Positions 35,313-46,130 are shown, counted from the first letter of the stretch. The stretch: 64,000 bases of DNA from Piezodorus guildinii (GCA_023052935.1 CM041292.1:118602936-118666935), one strand, 5' to 3'. Made by a program: numbers and translations. Notes: generated by a model from the letters alone, not told the origin.

Positions 35313-35816
35313 CCCGTAGGGGGAAGTGGATTAGCCACTTTTAAGGGGTTTGGACGTCCCTGCGGCCCCAGTCTAACACACACATTCCTCTGACATTGGA
35401 TACACTTACAGTCTTAGGTTCTCACTCAACCACCTCTACACACTTGAGTCCGTCTCCGCGGGTGGTGCGCTGGCTGTTCCTGGGGTCTCGGGGAAACGGG
35501 CTGCAGAGGGTACAGAGTTAAAACGGTGGGCACCGCCGGCTGCTCGGTAGCTGACTGGGCCTGAACCCACTGTTAGCCACGGTGGGAAGCTGCCTAGAGT
35601 AACGGGCGAAAATCCGAGGCATACCCACGGAGCCGGGTGGCACCCGGTATTGAGTCCCGCGGGTGCGTTAAGGGGGAACGCCCGAGGCCACTGCAGCTGT
35701 CGGTGGAACCGAATTCGCTCCGGGGGCTCGTCTGTGGGCCGCGCGTTGGGACGGACTCTTGAACTCATACACCTTTAACACACCATAGATCTACACATTT
35801 ATTTATTTTTTCTAAT
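35313..35816 (+). promoter_or_regulatory. LINE 5' UTR, likely internal promoter region
   Basis: GC-rich 504 bp between the element start and the first ORF1 ATG. LINEs of this group usually carry an internal RNA polymerase II promoter in this position; no specific box was verified. A 110-codon antisense open frame (35436-35768) is most likely a by-product of the composition. Confidence 0.45.
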
Positions 35817-37483
35817 ATGATGAACGTCCCAGATAAAAATACAGCGCTTCAGGTGCACAGCGCGCAAGTAGAGCAGCTCAGCTCAACTCCCTTTACCCAA
35901 TCCAACATCGAGACCTCCCAAGCTCATTTCGTGGAGAATGTCCCGCCCTATCAACAACCCTCCCTCACAATGGAATCACACAGTAGCTACACTCGTACCT
36001 CTACCATTAACCTCAACTTCATCCCAATCTCCTTCCACTTCTCTTCAACCGCCAAACTCTCACGGGCAAATAGAAAATACAGTCCCGTTTCGCACTAAGT
36101 GGTTTCCGCGCTATATGGTGATGACTCTGGCCGAAAATGACCAACGGAAAACGTTTGCCTCATACAGCCCATTTAAAGTGGCAAAAGCTGTCAAATCTTG
36201 GAGTCCAGGAACTTCACTGAGATTCCTCAAAAACGGATCAGCAATATTAAGTGTAAACAATGAAAAAGACCTTGCTAATCTACAACGATTTTAAATCTAC
36301 GATGGTATAGCAGTAGAAATTCTGCCCCATAAAACTCTAAACCACACTAGAGGTGTCATTCGCGCAAACGAGCTGCTTCATTGCTCCGAGGAGGAACTGA
36401 TGGAGGAACTTGCTCCAATGGGTGTAGTGGAAGCTCGGCGAATTCACCGAACCATAAATGGCATCAGAACCCCAACAGCCACAGTAATCCTTAAGTTTCT
36501 CTCGACCAACTGTTCCAGAAAGGATTCAATTGGATTTTCTAACACTACGGGTCCGTCCATATGAACCTAATCCGATTCAGTGCCGGTCTTGTTACCGATT
36601 TAGGCATACCAAAGCAACCTGTATGACTGTAGCTTGTGGCGTATGTGCTGAGGAGCACTCCGTTGACACATGTTCAAGTCGACCGAAGTGTGTAAACTGC
36701 TTAGGTCCACACCCTGCCTTTAGCAGAAACTGTCCTGTTTACGCCAAAGAGAAGGCCATCGAACAAATTCGAGAGACCGACAAGGTATCCTACAAGAGGG
36801 CGGAGCAGATATATAAAAGATTCACTCCCCCTAAGCCTGATGTTTCATTCTCTCAGGCACTGAGAGCAGATCCCAACTCTAATTACGGGACTCCTCCTGA
36901 GGTCGCATCCCAAGTGGCTCGTGCTGCTGTTCCACCAGTCTCCGATGCTCCACCTCTGACTGCAAAGATGGGCTCGGCGACACCACCTAATGAGGCTGAA
37001 TCTCTACTTCCATCGACAGTCCCTGAGCACACATTAACCAAGCAGCTGTCACAACTTGCAGGGCTTATAGACACTATCTCCTGCCGGTTGTTAGCACTGG
37101 AGCGGCACATATTACCAGGTGATACAATTCCAATTCAGCCGCCGCTTTCCGCAGGCACTATAACTCCCTCAGCGCAATACTCCCGAGATACCAGTTCATC
37201 CGCTGATGTAGTCCATACTCCGTCGTCCTGTGATCTTCACACTATGACCGAACCACCTCCTCGAAACATTTCAACTCGCAACCAGAGTGAAAAATCATCC
37301 GCCTCTTCCGCAGGTGGACATAGAAATCCTAAACGTCCAGCATCCCGACTATCGGCTGGTAATGATTTACCCAACTTTGAATCAAATCCTGGATCCTATG
37401 CTTCGACGAAGCCGCCTCAGAATAAGCGGCAGACAAAGGTCGAAAAAAAGGCTCCTAGGACAAAAAATCCTTCTAATAAATGA
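35817..37483 (+). pseudogene. LINE ORF1 (gag-like nucleic-acid-binding protein), broken
   Basis: ORF1 proteins bind the element RNA and chaperone its reverse transcription. The likely start is ATGATG at 35817. The reading switches frame somewhere between about 35930 and 36060 and stops at TAA 36292-36294. The same frame then continues to about 36510, where one extra base moves it into the frame open from 36530 to 37483. The C-terminal part has three zinc knuckles at 36581-36733: C-x2-C-x4-H-x4-C, C-x2-C-x3-H-x4-C and C-x2-C-x3-H-x6-C. A RETDKVSYKRAEQIYKR segment follows, then a Pro/Ser-rich tail ending in basic KKAPRTKNPSNK. The stop overlaps the ORF2 start. At least three lesions make it non-functional. 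Confidence 0.88.
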
Positions 37484-40400
37484 CAATATCCTCACGTGAA
37501 CTACGGTTTCTGCAATGGAATGTAAATGGGATTAAAGTAAGGAAACCTGACCTCGAAATCCTCCTTCGTAATAGCCAAAGTGACGTTGTCTGTATACAGG
37601 AGACGCACTTGAAAACCTCAGGAATATTCAAGATAGCTGGGTACAGCGTAATGAGGAAAGATTTTACTACTGGACTGATAGCCTGCGGTGGTGTTTGCAT
37701 TTTAATAAAAAATGATATTCCTTTCCTTCCGGTCCAAATCAACAGTAATCTCCAGGCAGTTGCCATTAGAATTCTGGCATGCCCATTGGCACTGACAGTC
37801 TGCTCCATTTACCTCCCTCCAGGAACTCACGTCACGATACAGCAGCTCGAACAGTTATGTCAACAGCTTCCATCGCCACTTCTTCTTCTAGGGGACTTCA
37901 ATGCTCATAATCAGGCCTGGGGCAGTAAACTAAATGACATTCGATCTGAAACAATAATACAGATTATGGACACCCTTAGCCTTAACTTGCTTAATAACGG
38001 TAACCCCACTTATCAGTGTCCCCGATCTGGAGCCCAATCATGTATAGACTTGAGTCTATGTACTCCTAGCCTTCAGACTACTCTGTCATGGGAAGTACTT
38101 AATGACCCTCACGGCAGCGATCATTTCCCCGTATATATTCACACAGCTAGTAGAGTAGCCAACGTGGCGCGCCCAGGGTGCTGGCTGGTGAAGAAGGCTG
38201 ATTGGTCGCTGTTCCAGGAGTCAGCTAAAATCTCTCAACTTGATGTGAACCTCGACGGGTGTGGAGCTTATAAACAATTCGAGGCTGCATTACTTCGGGC
38301 CGCGGAAGTTGCCATCCCTTATCGAGAACCGAGCATGATCTCAATGCAGCCAGTCCCTTGGTGGACTGAGGAGTGCCGCTTGGCGGTACGCAAGAGAAAA
38401 CAGGCCTTAAGGAAACTGTCTCACAAGCCCTCTCCACTCAACCTGGAAGCCTACAGAAATGCAAGGATTCATGCGCGTTACGTTATAAAAATGCAGAAAA
38501 AACGTGCCTGGATAAAATTTCTTGATAACATCAGTTCCAATACCCCTCTAGAACTGTTTTGGAACACGGTTAAGAAACTAAACGGTCGGTTAATACCTGG
38601 ACCCCCTAAGTTGCTTCAAATCAACCAAGAGGTCGTGTCAGACCCTCAGAGGATAGCTGATGCACTTGGACAGCACTTCTACGATGTATCGGCCTCACAA
38701 AATTACCCCCTACACTTCCAGCGGCTCAAGAACGACCGTGAAACAACTCCGTGCAACATATCTATTCCCTCCAGACGCAGCACAAGTACGGCTCTCAACC
38801 ACCCCTTTTCGGAAGCTGAATTCCAGGTAGCACTAGCCTCGTGCAAAGAAGCATCCCCAGGGCCAGATGGCATTCACGCTAGTATGGTAACCAGCCTCTC
38901 AGCTAAGGACAAAATTGCACTCCTTCATATTTTCAATAAGCTCTTTCTAGGAGAGCAATTTCCACTATCGTGGAAAGATGCTATCCTGATCCCGATTCAC
39001 AAGAAAAATAAACCCCCCGATATTGCTTCTAGTTACAGACCCATCTCTTTGACCAGCATTCCATGTAAAATTTACGAAAGGCTAATAGCCAATCGATTGC
39101 AGTGGTACCTAGAAACCGAAAATATGCTACCAGCCTGGCAGAGTGGATTCCGTAAAGGACGAAGCACTCAAGACAATCTTGTATTCCTCTCCTCAGAAAT
39201 ACTTACAGCATTTGGAGAGCGCGAACGAGTGTTAGCTGTATTGCTCGATGTTGAAAAAGCCTTCGATCGAGTTTGGAGATGGCTCATCATCTCCTCTCTA
39301 CAGAAGTGTGGTATTCATGGTCCTATTCTTTCCTTTATTCGGCATTACCTGCGAGACCGGTCGTTCAGAGTGCGTTGCGGAAATACAATGTCATCTCGTT
39401 TTGTTCAAGAGAATGGTGTTCCCCAAGGAGGTGTCCTTAGTCCTATTCTATTTTGTTTAGCTTTCAATGGCGTCCTAGGTAATATTCACCCACCAGTCCA
39501 GGCACTGCTATTTGCGGATGACCTATTGCTTTGTGTTCGAGGCAAACAAATTACTGAACTCACCAAATCGATGCAGTCTGCGCTCCATACTGTGGAGAAC
39601 TGGTGTTCAAACAACGGTTTTAAAATTTCCTCAGCCAAATCTACAGCAATCATCTTCGCAAAACGGGCAGCAAACATCTCTCAACCTTTATCTCCTTTAA
39701 TAGACGGGCAAAGGATAAATGTAGTAGAAAAGGTCAAGTACCTGGGGGTTACGTTTGACAGTCGCCTATCCTGGGGCCCGCACATCCGTGAGGTCAAAGC
39801 CTCTTGTATACGAGCACTCAACTTACTTCGGATGGTCACAAACACGGCTTGGGGGGGAGACCGTATGGCTATGCTAAGATTATTTAGAGTGGTTCTACGG
39901 AATAGGGTAGAATACGGAGCATGTGCATACGGATCTGCCGATCCGACTCGTCTAAATGCGCTTAGAGTGATCGTTACTACGGGGCTGAGGACAGCCATCG
40001 GCGCGTTTCGTTCTAGCCCCATTATCAGTCTCTTCGGCGAAGCCGGGGAGTTGCCATCCCATTATCGCCGACAACAAATGGAGGTTAAATACTTCCTTAA
40101 AGTTCTCGCCAACCCTCATCACCCACTAAAACCTCAATTTCTTCTTTCTTTGCGAGAACGGCCGCTGATGCCTACTCTTCCCTCTCGGGTCCACGACGCG
40201 ATTCTGCCTTTCCGCCAGAGTTTGGAGCAGCTATACCCCATCGGGCCGTCCCCTATACCTCCCTGGTCCGTCCCTTCTATCCATTGTCAACTGTCTCTCA
40301 CACGACTTCCAAAACTCACGACTCCACCAAAAGTATACCAGCAAGAATTTTTAGAGCTTATCCAAAGGTACCATAATGTTAATGTTTATTACACAGACGG

Positions 40401-41130
40401 CTCTCGGGGAGAACTAGGCGCTGGAGCTGCAGTTGTGAGTGAGGCCCAAGTTAACATGTTTGCCCTCCCTTCTATATCGAGTAGCTATACCGCCGAAGTA
40501 ACTGCCATCCTCCAGTCCCTCCTTCTTCGCCAGCAATCTTCCTCTCAAGTAATCATATGCACCGATTCCCTCTCCACTCTCTCCTCTATCCGTAACATAT
40601 ATTCCTCTGACTACCTCATCCAAAGAATTCATACCACACTTGCATCCTTTTCCTCCCGGGTCAACATTGTTTTCTTCTGGGTTCCAGGACATTGTGGGAT
40701 CTTGGGGAACGATCGGGCTGATTTAGCGGCACGTCACGCGGTTTCCGAGGGTCTTGAACTTCAAGGTGTGAGCCTGCCTGACCTTGTCACTTCAATTCGA
40801 TCTAGCATATTGGGTTGCTGGCAGCGGGAGTGGGCGGCCCTCGAGAACAATAAGCTTCGCCTTATTCGGCCCCGCGTTGGCCCTTGGGGGTCTTCCTGCC
40901 GGCCGTCTCGACGCGAAGAGGTTGTGCTCGCGCGACTTCGTATAGGACACTCTAGGTTGACCCACGGTTATCTCATGGCCGTGGACATCCGCCTCTCTGT
41001 CGATCATGTCAGGTTCCTCTCTCAATACTCCACATCCTCACAGAATGCCGACAATATACCGCTTCACGTATTCTTTTCAACCTCCCCACCGATCTGTCGC
41101 TTCTTCTCTCTGATTCCTCTCCTCATATAA
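37480..41130 (+). CDS. LINE ORF2: endonuclease, reverse transcriptase and RNase H
   Basis: 1216 codons from ATG at 37480, overlapping the ORF1 stop as ATGA. Apurinic-type endonuclease: QWNVNGI, catalytic Glu41 in QETH, GDFNAH with Asp139 and Asn141, GSDH with Asp214 and His215. Reverse transcriptase: SSYRPISL near 518, Asp590 in LLDVEKAFDRVW, GVPQGGVLSPILF near 646, and FADD with Asp680 and Asp681. RNase H: YYTDGS with Asp973, Glu1006 in YTAEVTA, Asp1029 in CTDSLS, WVPGHCG, and Asp1081 in GNDRADLA. All catalytic residues are intact. After about residue 1168 the sequence no longer resembles the family. The missing C-terminal knuckle C-x2-C-x7-H-x4-C lies in another frame at 40998-41048 and that frame ends at TAA 41178-41180. 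A one-base loss near 40975-40985 explains this. Confidence 0.95.
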   Translation: MTISSRELRFLQWNVNGIKVRKPDLEILLRNSQSDVVCIQETHLKTSGIFKIAGYSVMRKDFTTGLIACGGVCILIKNDIPFLPVQINSNLQAVAIRILACPLALTVCSIYLPPGTHVTIQQLEQLCQQLPSPLLLLGDFNAHNQAWGSKLNDIRSETIIQIMDTLSLNLLNNGNPTYQCPRSGAQSCIDLSLCTPSLQTTLSWEVLNDPHGSDHFPVYIHTASRVANVARPGCWLVKKADWSLFQESAKISQLDVNLDGCGAYKQFEAALLRAAEVAIPYREPSMISMQPVPWWTEECRLAVRKRKQALRKLSHKPSPLNLEAYRNARIHARYVIKMQKKRAWIKFLDNISSNTPLELFWNTVKKLNGRLIPGPPKLLQINQEVVSDPQRIADALGQHFYDVSASQNYPLHFQRLKNDRETTPCNISIPSRRSTSTALNHPFSEAEFQVALASCKEASPGPDGIHASMVTSLSAKDKIALLHIFNKLFLGEQFPLSWKDAILIPIHKKNKPPDIASSYRPISLTSIPCKIYERLIANRLQWYLETENMLPAWQSGFRKGRSTQDNLVFLSSEILTAFGERERVLAVLLDVEKAFDRVWRWLIISSLQKCGIHGPILSFIRHYLRDRSFRVRCGNTMSSRFVQENGVPQGGVLSPILFCLAFNGVLGNIHPPVQALLFADDLLLCVRGKQITELTKSMQSALHTVENWCSNNGFKISSAKSTAIIFAKRAANISQPLSPLIDGQRINVVEKVKYLGVTFDSRLSWGPHIREVKASCIRALNLLRMVTNTAWGGDRMAMLRLFRVVLRNRVEYGACAYGSADPTRLNALRVIVTTGLRTAIGAFRSSPIISLFGEAGELPSHYRRQQMEVKYFLKVLANPHHPLKPQFLLSLRERPLMPTLPSRVHDAILPFRQSLEQLYPIGPSPIPPWSVPSIHCQLSLTRLPKLTTPPKVYQQEFLELIQRYHNVNVYYTDGSRGELGAGAAVVSEAQVNMFALPSISSSYTAEVTAILQSLLLRQQSSSQVIICTDSLSTLSSIRNIYSSDYLIQRIHTTLASFSSRVNIVFFWVPGHCGILGNDRADLAARHAVSEGLELQGVSLPDLVTSIRSSILGCWQREWAALENNKLRLIRPRVGPWGSSCRPSRREEVVLARLRIGHSRLTHGYLMAVDIRLSVDHVRFLSQYSTSSQNADNIPLHVFFSTSPPICRFFSLIPLLI

Positions 41131-41265
41131 CTAACATCATTCGCTTCCTAAAGTCAAACCATCTTTACTCTCAGATCTAAACTATACTCTCACTCTACTC
41201 CTATAATCATGTAACCTGTGTCTAACGGTGTAAAGGCGAACATGACCCTGGTGGTTGTCGCCTCG

Positions 41266-41299
<34 letters not shown>

Positions 41300-41303
41300 A
41301 TTA
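41131..41303 (+). other. LINE 3' end: displaced ORF2 C-terminus, 3' UTR, poly(A) and target duplication
   Basis: Up to 41180 the original ORF2 tail is still readable in the shifted frame. An 85-bp 3' UTR follows, then about 30 A from 41266, then the repeated AAAATTATTA (41294-41303). No AATAAA is evident in the UTR. Confidence 0.7.
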
Positions 41304-41469
41304 TATTTTTCATGGAGTTGTTTTTTCATGGAGACATAAAAAACGAAAGATTAACAAATACGTAATACGTTATCATTATACGTTATAATCGATATATAGT
41401 ATGGACCAATGAAATTTTTTTTTACAGATTCTTATGTATCACAATAGTGTATCATTGTTCAGCAGTGTT

Positions 41470-41720
41470 ACAAAATGGAATTCTAGTGAATAGAACACTA
41501 TCCTTTTTTTATCCAGGTCTCAGATTCAAATCCCGAAAGTGGCAGAATATTATTTAATTTATTATTTCAACCGTGGGATGACCCTGAAGTATGGAGACCC
41601 TATTTGGAAGCACCCTACCTCTATAAATCGGGTACCCAAAATTACGGGAAAAAAGCTGGAGGCTAAGTGTGATCTAGTTCTAACCACTTAATTTCACGGT
41701 CGTAAAGTAAGGATCTGTAT
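41470..41720 (+). repeat. SINE family A, copy 3 (plus orientation)
   Basis: A decayed head TTCTAGTGAATAGAACACTA is followed by the B-box-like CAGATTCAAATCCCG near 41522. The body then reads TGGAGACCC, TCGGGTACCCAAAATTACGG, GCTGGAGGCTAAGTGTGATC and CACGGTCGTAAAG. This is the inverse of copies at 32.7 and 43.4 kb. The far end, including poly(T), is lost. Confidence 0.6.
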
Positions 41721-41921
41721 ATGTACTGCATTATCTATGCTTCAAGACTTGCAGCTTCTTACAGTTAAACAGTTTTTCCATAATCAAACTGCTTCATGCA
41801 CCAGCCCTCGAAAACCCATTAATAAAATAAATCGGTAATTACAATAAATATTCTATACAACGCTACACTCATAAAAGAAGAAAACAAGTCTTTCTGAATT
41901 AAGTAGGTTTGTTTAATTTAT

Positions 41922-41925
<4 letters not shown>

Positions 41926-41972
<47 letters not shown>
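41926..41972. repeat. Poly(T) tract
   Basis: 46-47 T residues; a poly(A) run also lies at 42026-42046. Both could be retroposon tails, but no bodies are recognised. Confidence 0.9.
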
Positions 41973-41976
<4 letters not shown>

Positions 41977-42046
41977 AAGGCCAACTGAAACGTCTTGAAA
42001 TGAAGGATGCATTAGGGCAAAACATAAAAAAAAAAAAAAAAAAAAA

Positions 42047-42839
42047 TCTAATCGGGTAACTTTTAGGTAGCACTAATTCTAATATAATATTTTTATAATA
42101 ATAAAAAAAAAAATAATGGTTGGGATGGTTAAGACATAACATAAAAATTTTGCAACTAAATTTTTAAATGAGGAAAATCATAATTTTTTAGGAGCAGAAT
42201 GATAAATAGAATTGCACGTGACATTCAGGAGAATTCAATATTATCTTTTAAACATATCCTCTTCTTTTCAGGTTTGCAGAAGAAGTTAGATATATTTTAC
42301 TCTTCCTAAAATATTCACCCCTGTTGTGCTCAGGTACATTGTAGCCATACAAAAGGGATCTGGAGGCAGAACTCCATCCGTCTTTTTCTTTGAATTTCCA
42401 TCTTCATGTGGAAAGGGAAATCGTTTAGGAGGCAATGAACTTCAGAAAGATGTTTTCCTTTGATCCACTTGGCGATATAACATTTTGTTTATTCAGATCA
42501 GAGAACAGAAAAATATCTTATCAAGTTAAAACAAAAATTTGATCAGCTATTTGATAAACCAGTAACAGGGTGTTAATTATTGTTTTAAATTACTACATTC
42601 AATAAAATAAGTTGGAAAAAATTCATAAGTAATAGAATATGTATAATTTTTGGAACACACAAAACATAAATAAAAGTATTCAATAATTTTAAATATATAC
42701 AATCCATGTTGTAGAATGAAGCTTTATACGTCAATCTCACGTTCTGCATATTATATGAATTTTCTTTGAATTTTTAATCATTGAAATTTACAGCTTTATT
42801 ATCAAATGGATGAATTTAATTTGGTACAAATACTAATAA
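42047..42839. other. No confirmed gene; weak exon candidate at 42272
   Basis: AT-rich, with a GC-richer block at 42330-42480. One possible exon is listed separately. Confidence 0.4.
42272..42333 (+). other. Possible 62-nt internal exon (weak)
   Basis: A good acceptor (CCTCTTCTTTTCAG) precedes 42272 and a CAG|GTACAT donor follows 42333. One frame is open across it (FAEEVRYILLFLKYS). No homology is recognised. Confidence 0.2.
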
Positions 42840-43300
42840 TGGTATGATATACATGAAGAGAAACTACTCATTGGCAACACCGAAAAAATATTTGAAACGA
42901 GGATGTCTCGCGACCATCATCTTTTCAGACGCCTCGGAGGATAATCAGGACAATAAAAAAACTAGGATAGAAACTATTGGGATAGACTGGGAATGAAGTT
43001 TTTCATGAAAAGAATGTTACCTGGTTAAGGCTAAATAAGAAACATATGGAGCATTAAGGTAGTTATAGATAAGTTTATTCCCAGCAAGTAAGAAGGAATC
43101 GGGATTTTAAGAAGGATTTCAGATTGTAAGGATTAAATACGAAAGGGATTCAATGGTTTATTATAGCCCCGGAGCTCAATCCCTTAAGACCAGATTGGTG
43201 TTGAAGTAGTCATGTAGATGAGAAATTTGTAATCAAGTAATAGGTTTTGTGTAGTAAGTGTTGAAGTGGCGGCTTAAAATAATAATCGTAAAATAAAAAT
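42840..43300 (-). pseudogene. Jockey subfamily J2, ORF2 end and 3' UTR
   Basis: The sequence parallels 53.4-53.87 kb closely: CTCATTGGCAACACC, GACGCCTCGGAGGATAATCA, GGAATGAAGTTTTTCATGAA and TTGTAAGGATTAAATACGAA. By that comparison it is the C-terminal coding end and 3' UTR of a Jockey element in minus orientation. Frames are broken throughout. Confidence 0.65.
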
Positions 43301-43440
43301 TAAAACGTAAACTACCAATTGAATGTCATATAAACTGTTTTTGAATCAGCATAGCATCGACTTACGTTTTATTAGCATTTTGTATGATATAAGAAAAAAT
43401 AAAACGATATCAATATCAAAAACAATTAGATTTTTTTATA

Positions 43441-43764
43441 CAAAAAAAAAAAAAAAGAAAATTTGTACCACTACAACCCATGAAAAGTTTTGGTCTCAGT
43501 GCATGTGAAGATTCGTACTGTTTCTAGGCCAACGGCCGTGCAGTGAGTTGATTCGGCCGTAATCACGCTCAGCCGTCAGGTTTTTCCCCATTTTTGGGTA
43601 CCCGCTTGTTGAGGCTGGGTGTGCCCCAGGAGGGTCTCCATACCCCAGGATTGCCCTCCGGCTGAAATAACAGAATAAATAATATTCCGCCACAGCCGGG
43701 ATTCAAACCTAGGACCCTGGCTGGGTAGACTAGCGCTCTAGCCACTATACCACGCCGCTCCCCA
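43441..43764 (-). repeat. SINE family A, copy 4 (best tRNA-like head)
   Basis: In SINE orientation the head starts GGGGAGCGGCGTGGTATAGT, with A-box GTGGTATAGTGGCTAGAGC and B-box AGGTTTGAATCCCGG (near 43700). The body follows with CCTGGGGTATGGAGACC, and the copy ends TACAAATTTTC plus poly(T). The A and B boxes are well conserved, giving strong evidence for a tRNA-derived SINE. It is not a working tRNA gene. Confidence 0.85.
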
Positions 43765-45395
43765 TAATTGGTCAATAATGTTAACATATTCTGAAAACAT
43801 GATTGGTTAAGGTGCTTTTATGCATCGGTTTCGAAATAGATTCCTTTTATTTAAGTGGTGTTTTGCCTGCTCAATATGGAAGAGAAAATAATTTTTTTTA
43901 AATTTTATTCAAAACAATGGTGAAAATGTGCGATGTTTTAAACAAGAAAAATAAACAATTAATTTAATGATATTTTCTTACACGATATTAGAAGGCCTAC
44001 TTCATTATTGAAAAGTCTATTAATTGAAGAAGTGGAAAACAATATGGTATTAAGGTAAATGGGATTTTACTCCTGGGAATGAAGAAAGCTCCCTGGTCCA
44101 ATAACTTCTTACAACTCCAATTACTTCACCATATATCACCGGCAGTTATCAGCTATGAACATATTTTCAACAAAGGCCTTCCCCTCTCCATCCTACTTCT
44201 TCTTCAACGTTGGAATAACTGGCTTAATATATACGTTTTTTTATAAACACACTGAAAAGTAAAATATGGGTTTAATATATTTTGAATTTTATTTTTCGTT
44301 CATAGATAAGTACACGTTGCATTATATTTTAATTCTTAAAACGCATTTAGCTGAATGACAAACAAAATTTCAACATGAGCAAAAGATAAACCATTTCTCG
44401 TTTTCAGTTAATGATATAACGAGATTTCTTTGAGTCTTCTGGGCTCAGTCAGTCCTGACTTTACATCTTCATTATGGTATAAAATAAAAAAGTATAACTA
44501 AGAGCACGATTTATTAGCAATTGCAAGAGGAACCATATAATAAATAATTCACTGAATTGAAAAAAAAAAAAATAAAATAAAATAAAAGCAGATAAAGAAA
44601 GTAACATGACAGTAATAAACACTGAGTCAAATAAAAATATCCTCAATGACAGAGAAACGTAGGAATTTTTTTTTTTAATTCGAGTGCTAATTACTTATCT
44701 ACTGGCCATAAACCTTTATCAACTTTATTCAGAGGATCAGTACAATTAGACCAATAATTAAATGGGTGTTTGCGATATTCTGTCCTCCTCTTATTTATTT
44801 CGTAATAGCTCTGATTCTAATAACTGATTGTGAGAAACTATTTTAAACAAACGCGAAATCCTATTCAATTCCAAAATTATACTTTTTACGAAAGAATACC
44901 AAAGAGAGACTGTTTCATAAGGAGCTTAAAGTTTTATAATAACTTATCGATATGTAACATAAATCGTAAGAAAATATATTGGGGTCGTGATAAATTGATG
45001 AACTACAGAAATACACTAGTTATTATTGCCATGTTAAGCTAATAGCCAGTGCATGTGAGTTTATTCCGATAAACAGACTCATAGAAAAACATAATCAAAT
45101 CCTCATCAAGTCCAACATAGATCTTAAAATCTTGCTGTCCAGGCCAAGAGCATTTTCGGTGAAATTTGGCCTCAAAGTATTCAAAACCAGCTGAAAAAGA
45201 AACTCATTGCCAGTATTTTTCATTTAACTCAGAATCCATAAGTCGAAAAGAAATAATGGAAAGGAAAAAGTATTCTTTTTACAAAATGGGTATAACTATC
45301 GAGTTTTCAGATCCTGAAGTAGGAAATAGTTTGATGCCAGAGGCTAAGCAATAAATTTCAATGTATTAGTTTTATTTAGGCAAATATCACTCTTC
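43765..45395. other. No gene recognised
   Basis: Short open frames (44830-45042, 45166-45354) show no family motifs. Mostly AT-rich; 44090-44220 is slightly GC-richer. Confidence 0.45.
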
Positions 45396-45399
45396 CAAC

Positions 45400-46130
45400 G
45401 AAAACAAATATAATAAACTACTTTTCCTAAAAGAAGCTTTCCTTGGTCTTGAACAAGAAGCAAAAAATCTTGGCTTGGTCATCAATGTAGCCAAGACAAA
45501 GTACTTCAGAATAGGACTAACAGAGGTAGGGAGAGGATTTTTCGAAGCCTGGCCATACACATCAGAGAAAGTTCAAATTTTTGTTTATCCCGGTACAGAA
45601 ATAAACGCCCAAATGACCTAAGAAGCTATTTTAGGCTTGCGAAATATTTCAAAAGCAGGCACCTCTCAAACATGACCCAAGATCGGCTTATATTGGACTG
45701 TGATTCGTCCTGTTGATATGTATGGATCAAAGACCTATGTCTCTAATGGAGCTAGTAAGAACATGCTTCACGCGTTTGAGTTGAAAATATTAAGAAAACG
45801 TTTTGGCAAAATTAGAGAGGTAGATACCTTGAAAAAAAAAAAAAAGAACCAGGAACTATGAAGGCTGTATAGCAATCCTGTTATCATCAAGTGGATCAAG
45901 ATTGGGAGACTCCAATGGGCGGATCATGTGGCGAAGATGAAATTCCCAAGAAGACATAGGTCGAGGAGTATCATGGCAACTGAATAGTGGTAAGGCCAAA
46001 TATGAGGTGGGCTCATTCCGTCGCAGCGGATGTAATTATTTCCTAGGCGTCAAAAACTAGACAGCTGCAACAATAGACAGGACCAACTGGCCGGTTTTTG
46101 AGCCAACTATGCATTTATGTATGTAGGGGT
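45400..46130 (+). pseudogene. RTE-like LINE reverse transcriptase C-terminal pseudogene
   Basis: Plus-strand frames read LEQEAKNLGLVINVAKTKYF (LE..A..VGL.IN..KTKY), then YWTVIRPVDMYGSKTYV and FELKILRKRFGKI. Next are IKIGRLQWADHVAKM and, in another frame, PNMRWAHSVAADV followed by a degraded NW..A..D...W segment. These are the thumb, Y..LIRPV..YGSETW, FERKILR.IFG, RLRWAGHV.RM and GRP..RW.D.V..D blocks of RTE-type elements. The catalytic core is absent and there are many stops. It is diverged from the RTE copy at 2.3-3.9 kb. Confidence 0.8.

Larger units (their letters stand above)
35313..41293 (+). mobile_element. Nearly full-length I-like/Jockey-like LINE (5' UTR, ORF1, ORF2, poly(A))
   Basis: About 6 kb. 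It begins CCCGTAGGGGGAAGTGG and ends GGTTGTCGCCTCG followed by about 30 A. It holds a 0.5-kb GC-rich 5' UTR, a gag-like ORF1 and an ORF2 with endonuclease, reverse transcriptase and RNase H. Presence of RNase H and the ORF1 zinc knuckles points to the I group or a close Jockey-superfamily relative. Gene order and the ATGA overlap are as expected for this group. ORF1 has a stop and frameshifts and ORF2 has a late frameshift, so the copy is inactive. It is otherwise well preserved and probably young. Confidence 0.93.

Noticed and set aside
35436..35768. 110-codon antisense frame in the LINE 5' UTR
   Set aside because: Low-complexity Pro-rich translation of GC-rich UTR with no recognisable domain; most likely a by-product of base composition.
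43690..43763. Functional tRNA gene
   Set aside because: A and B boxes are present, but the sequence is the head of a dispersed repeat with several copies and no cloverleaf was confirmed.
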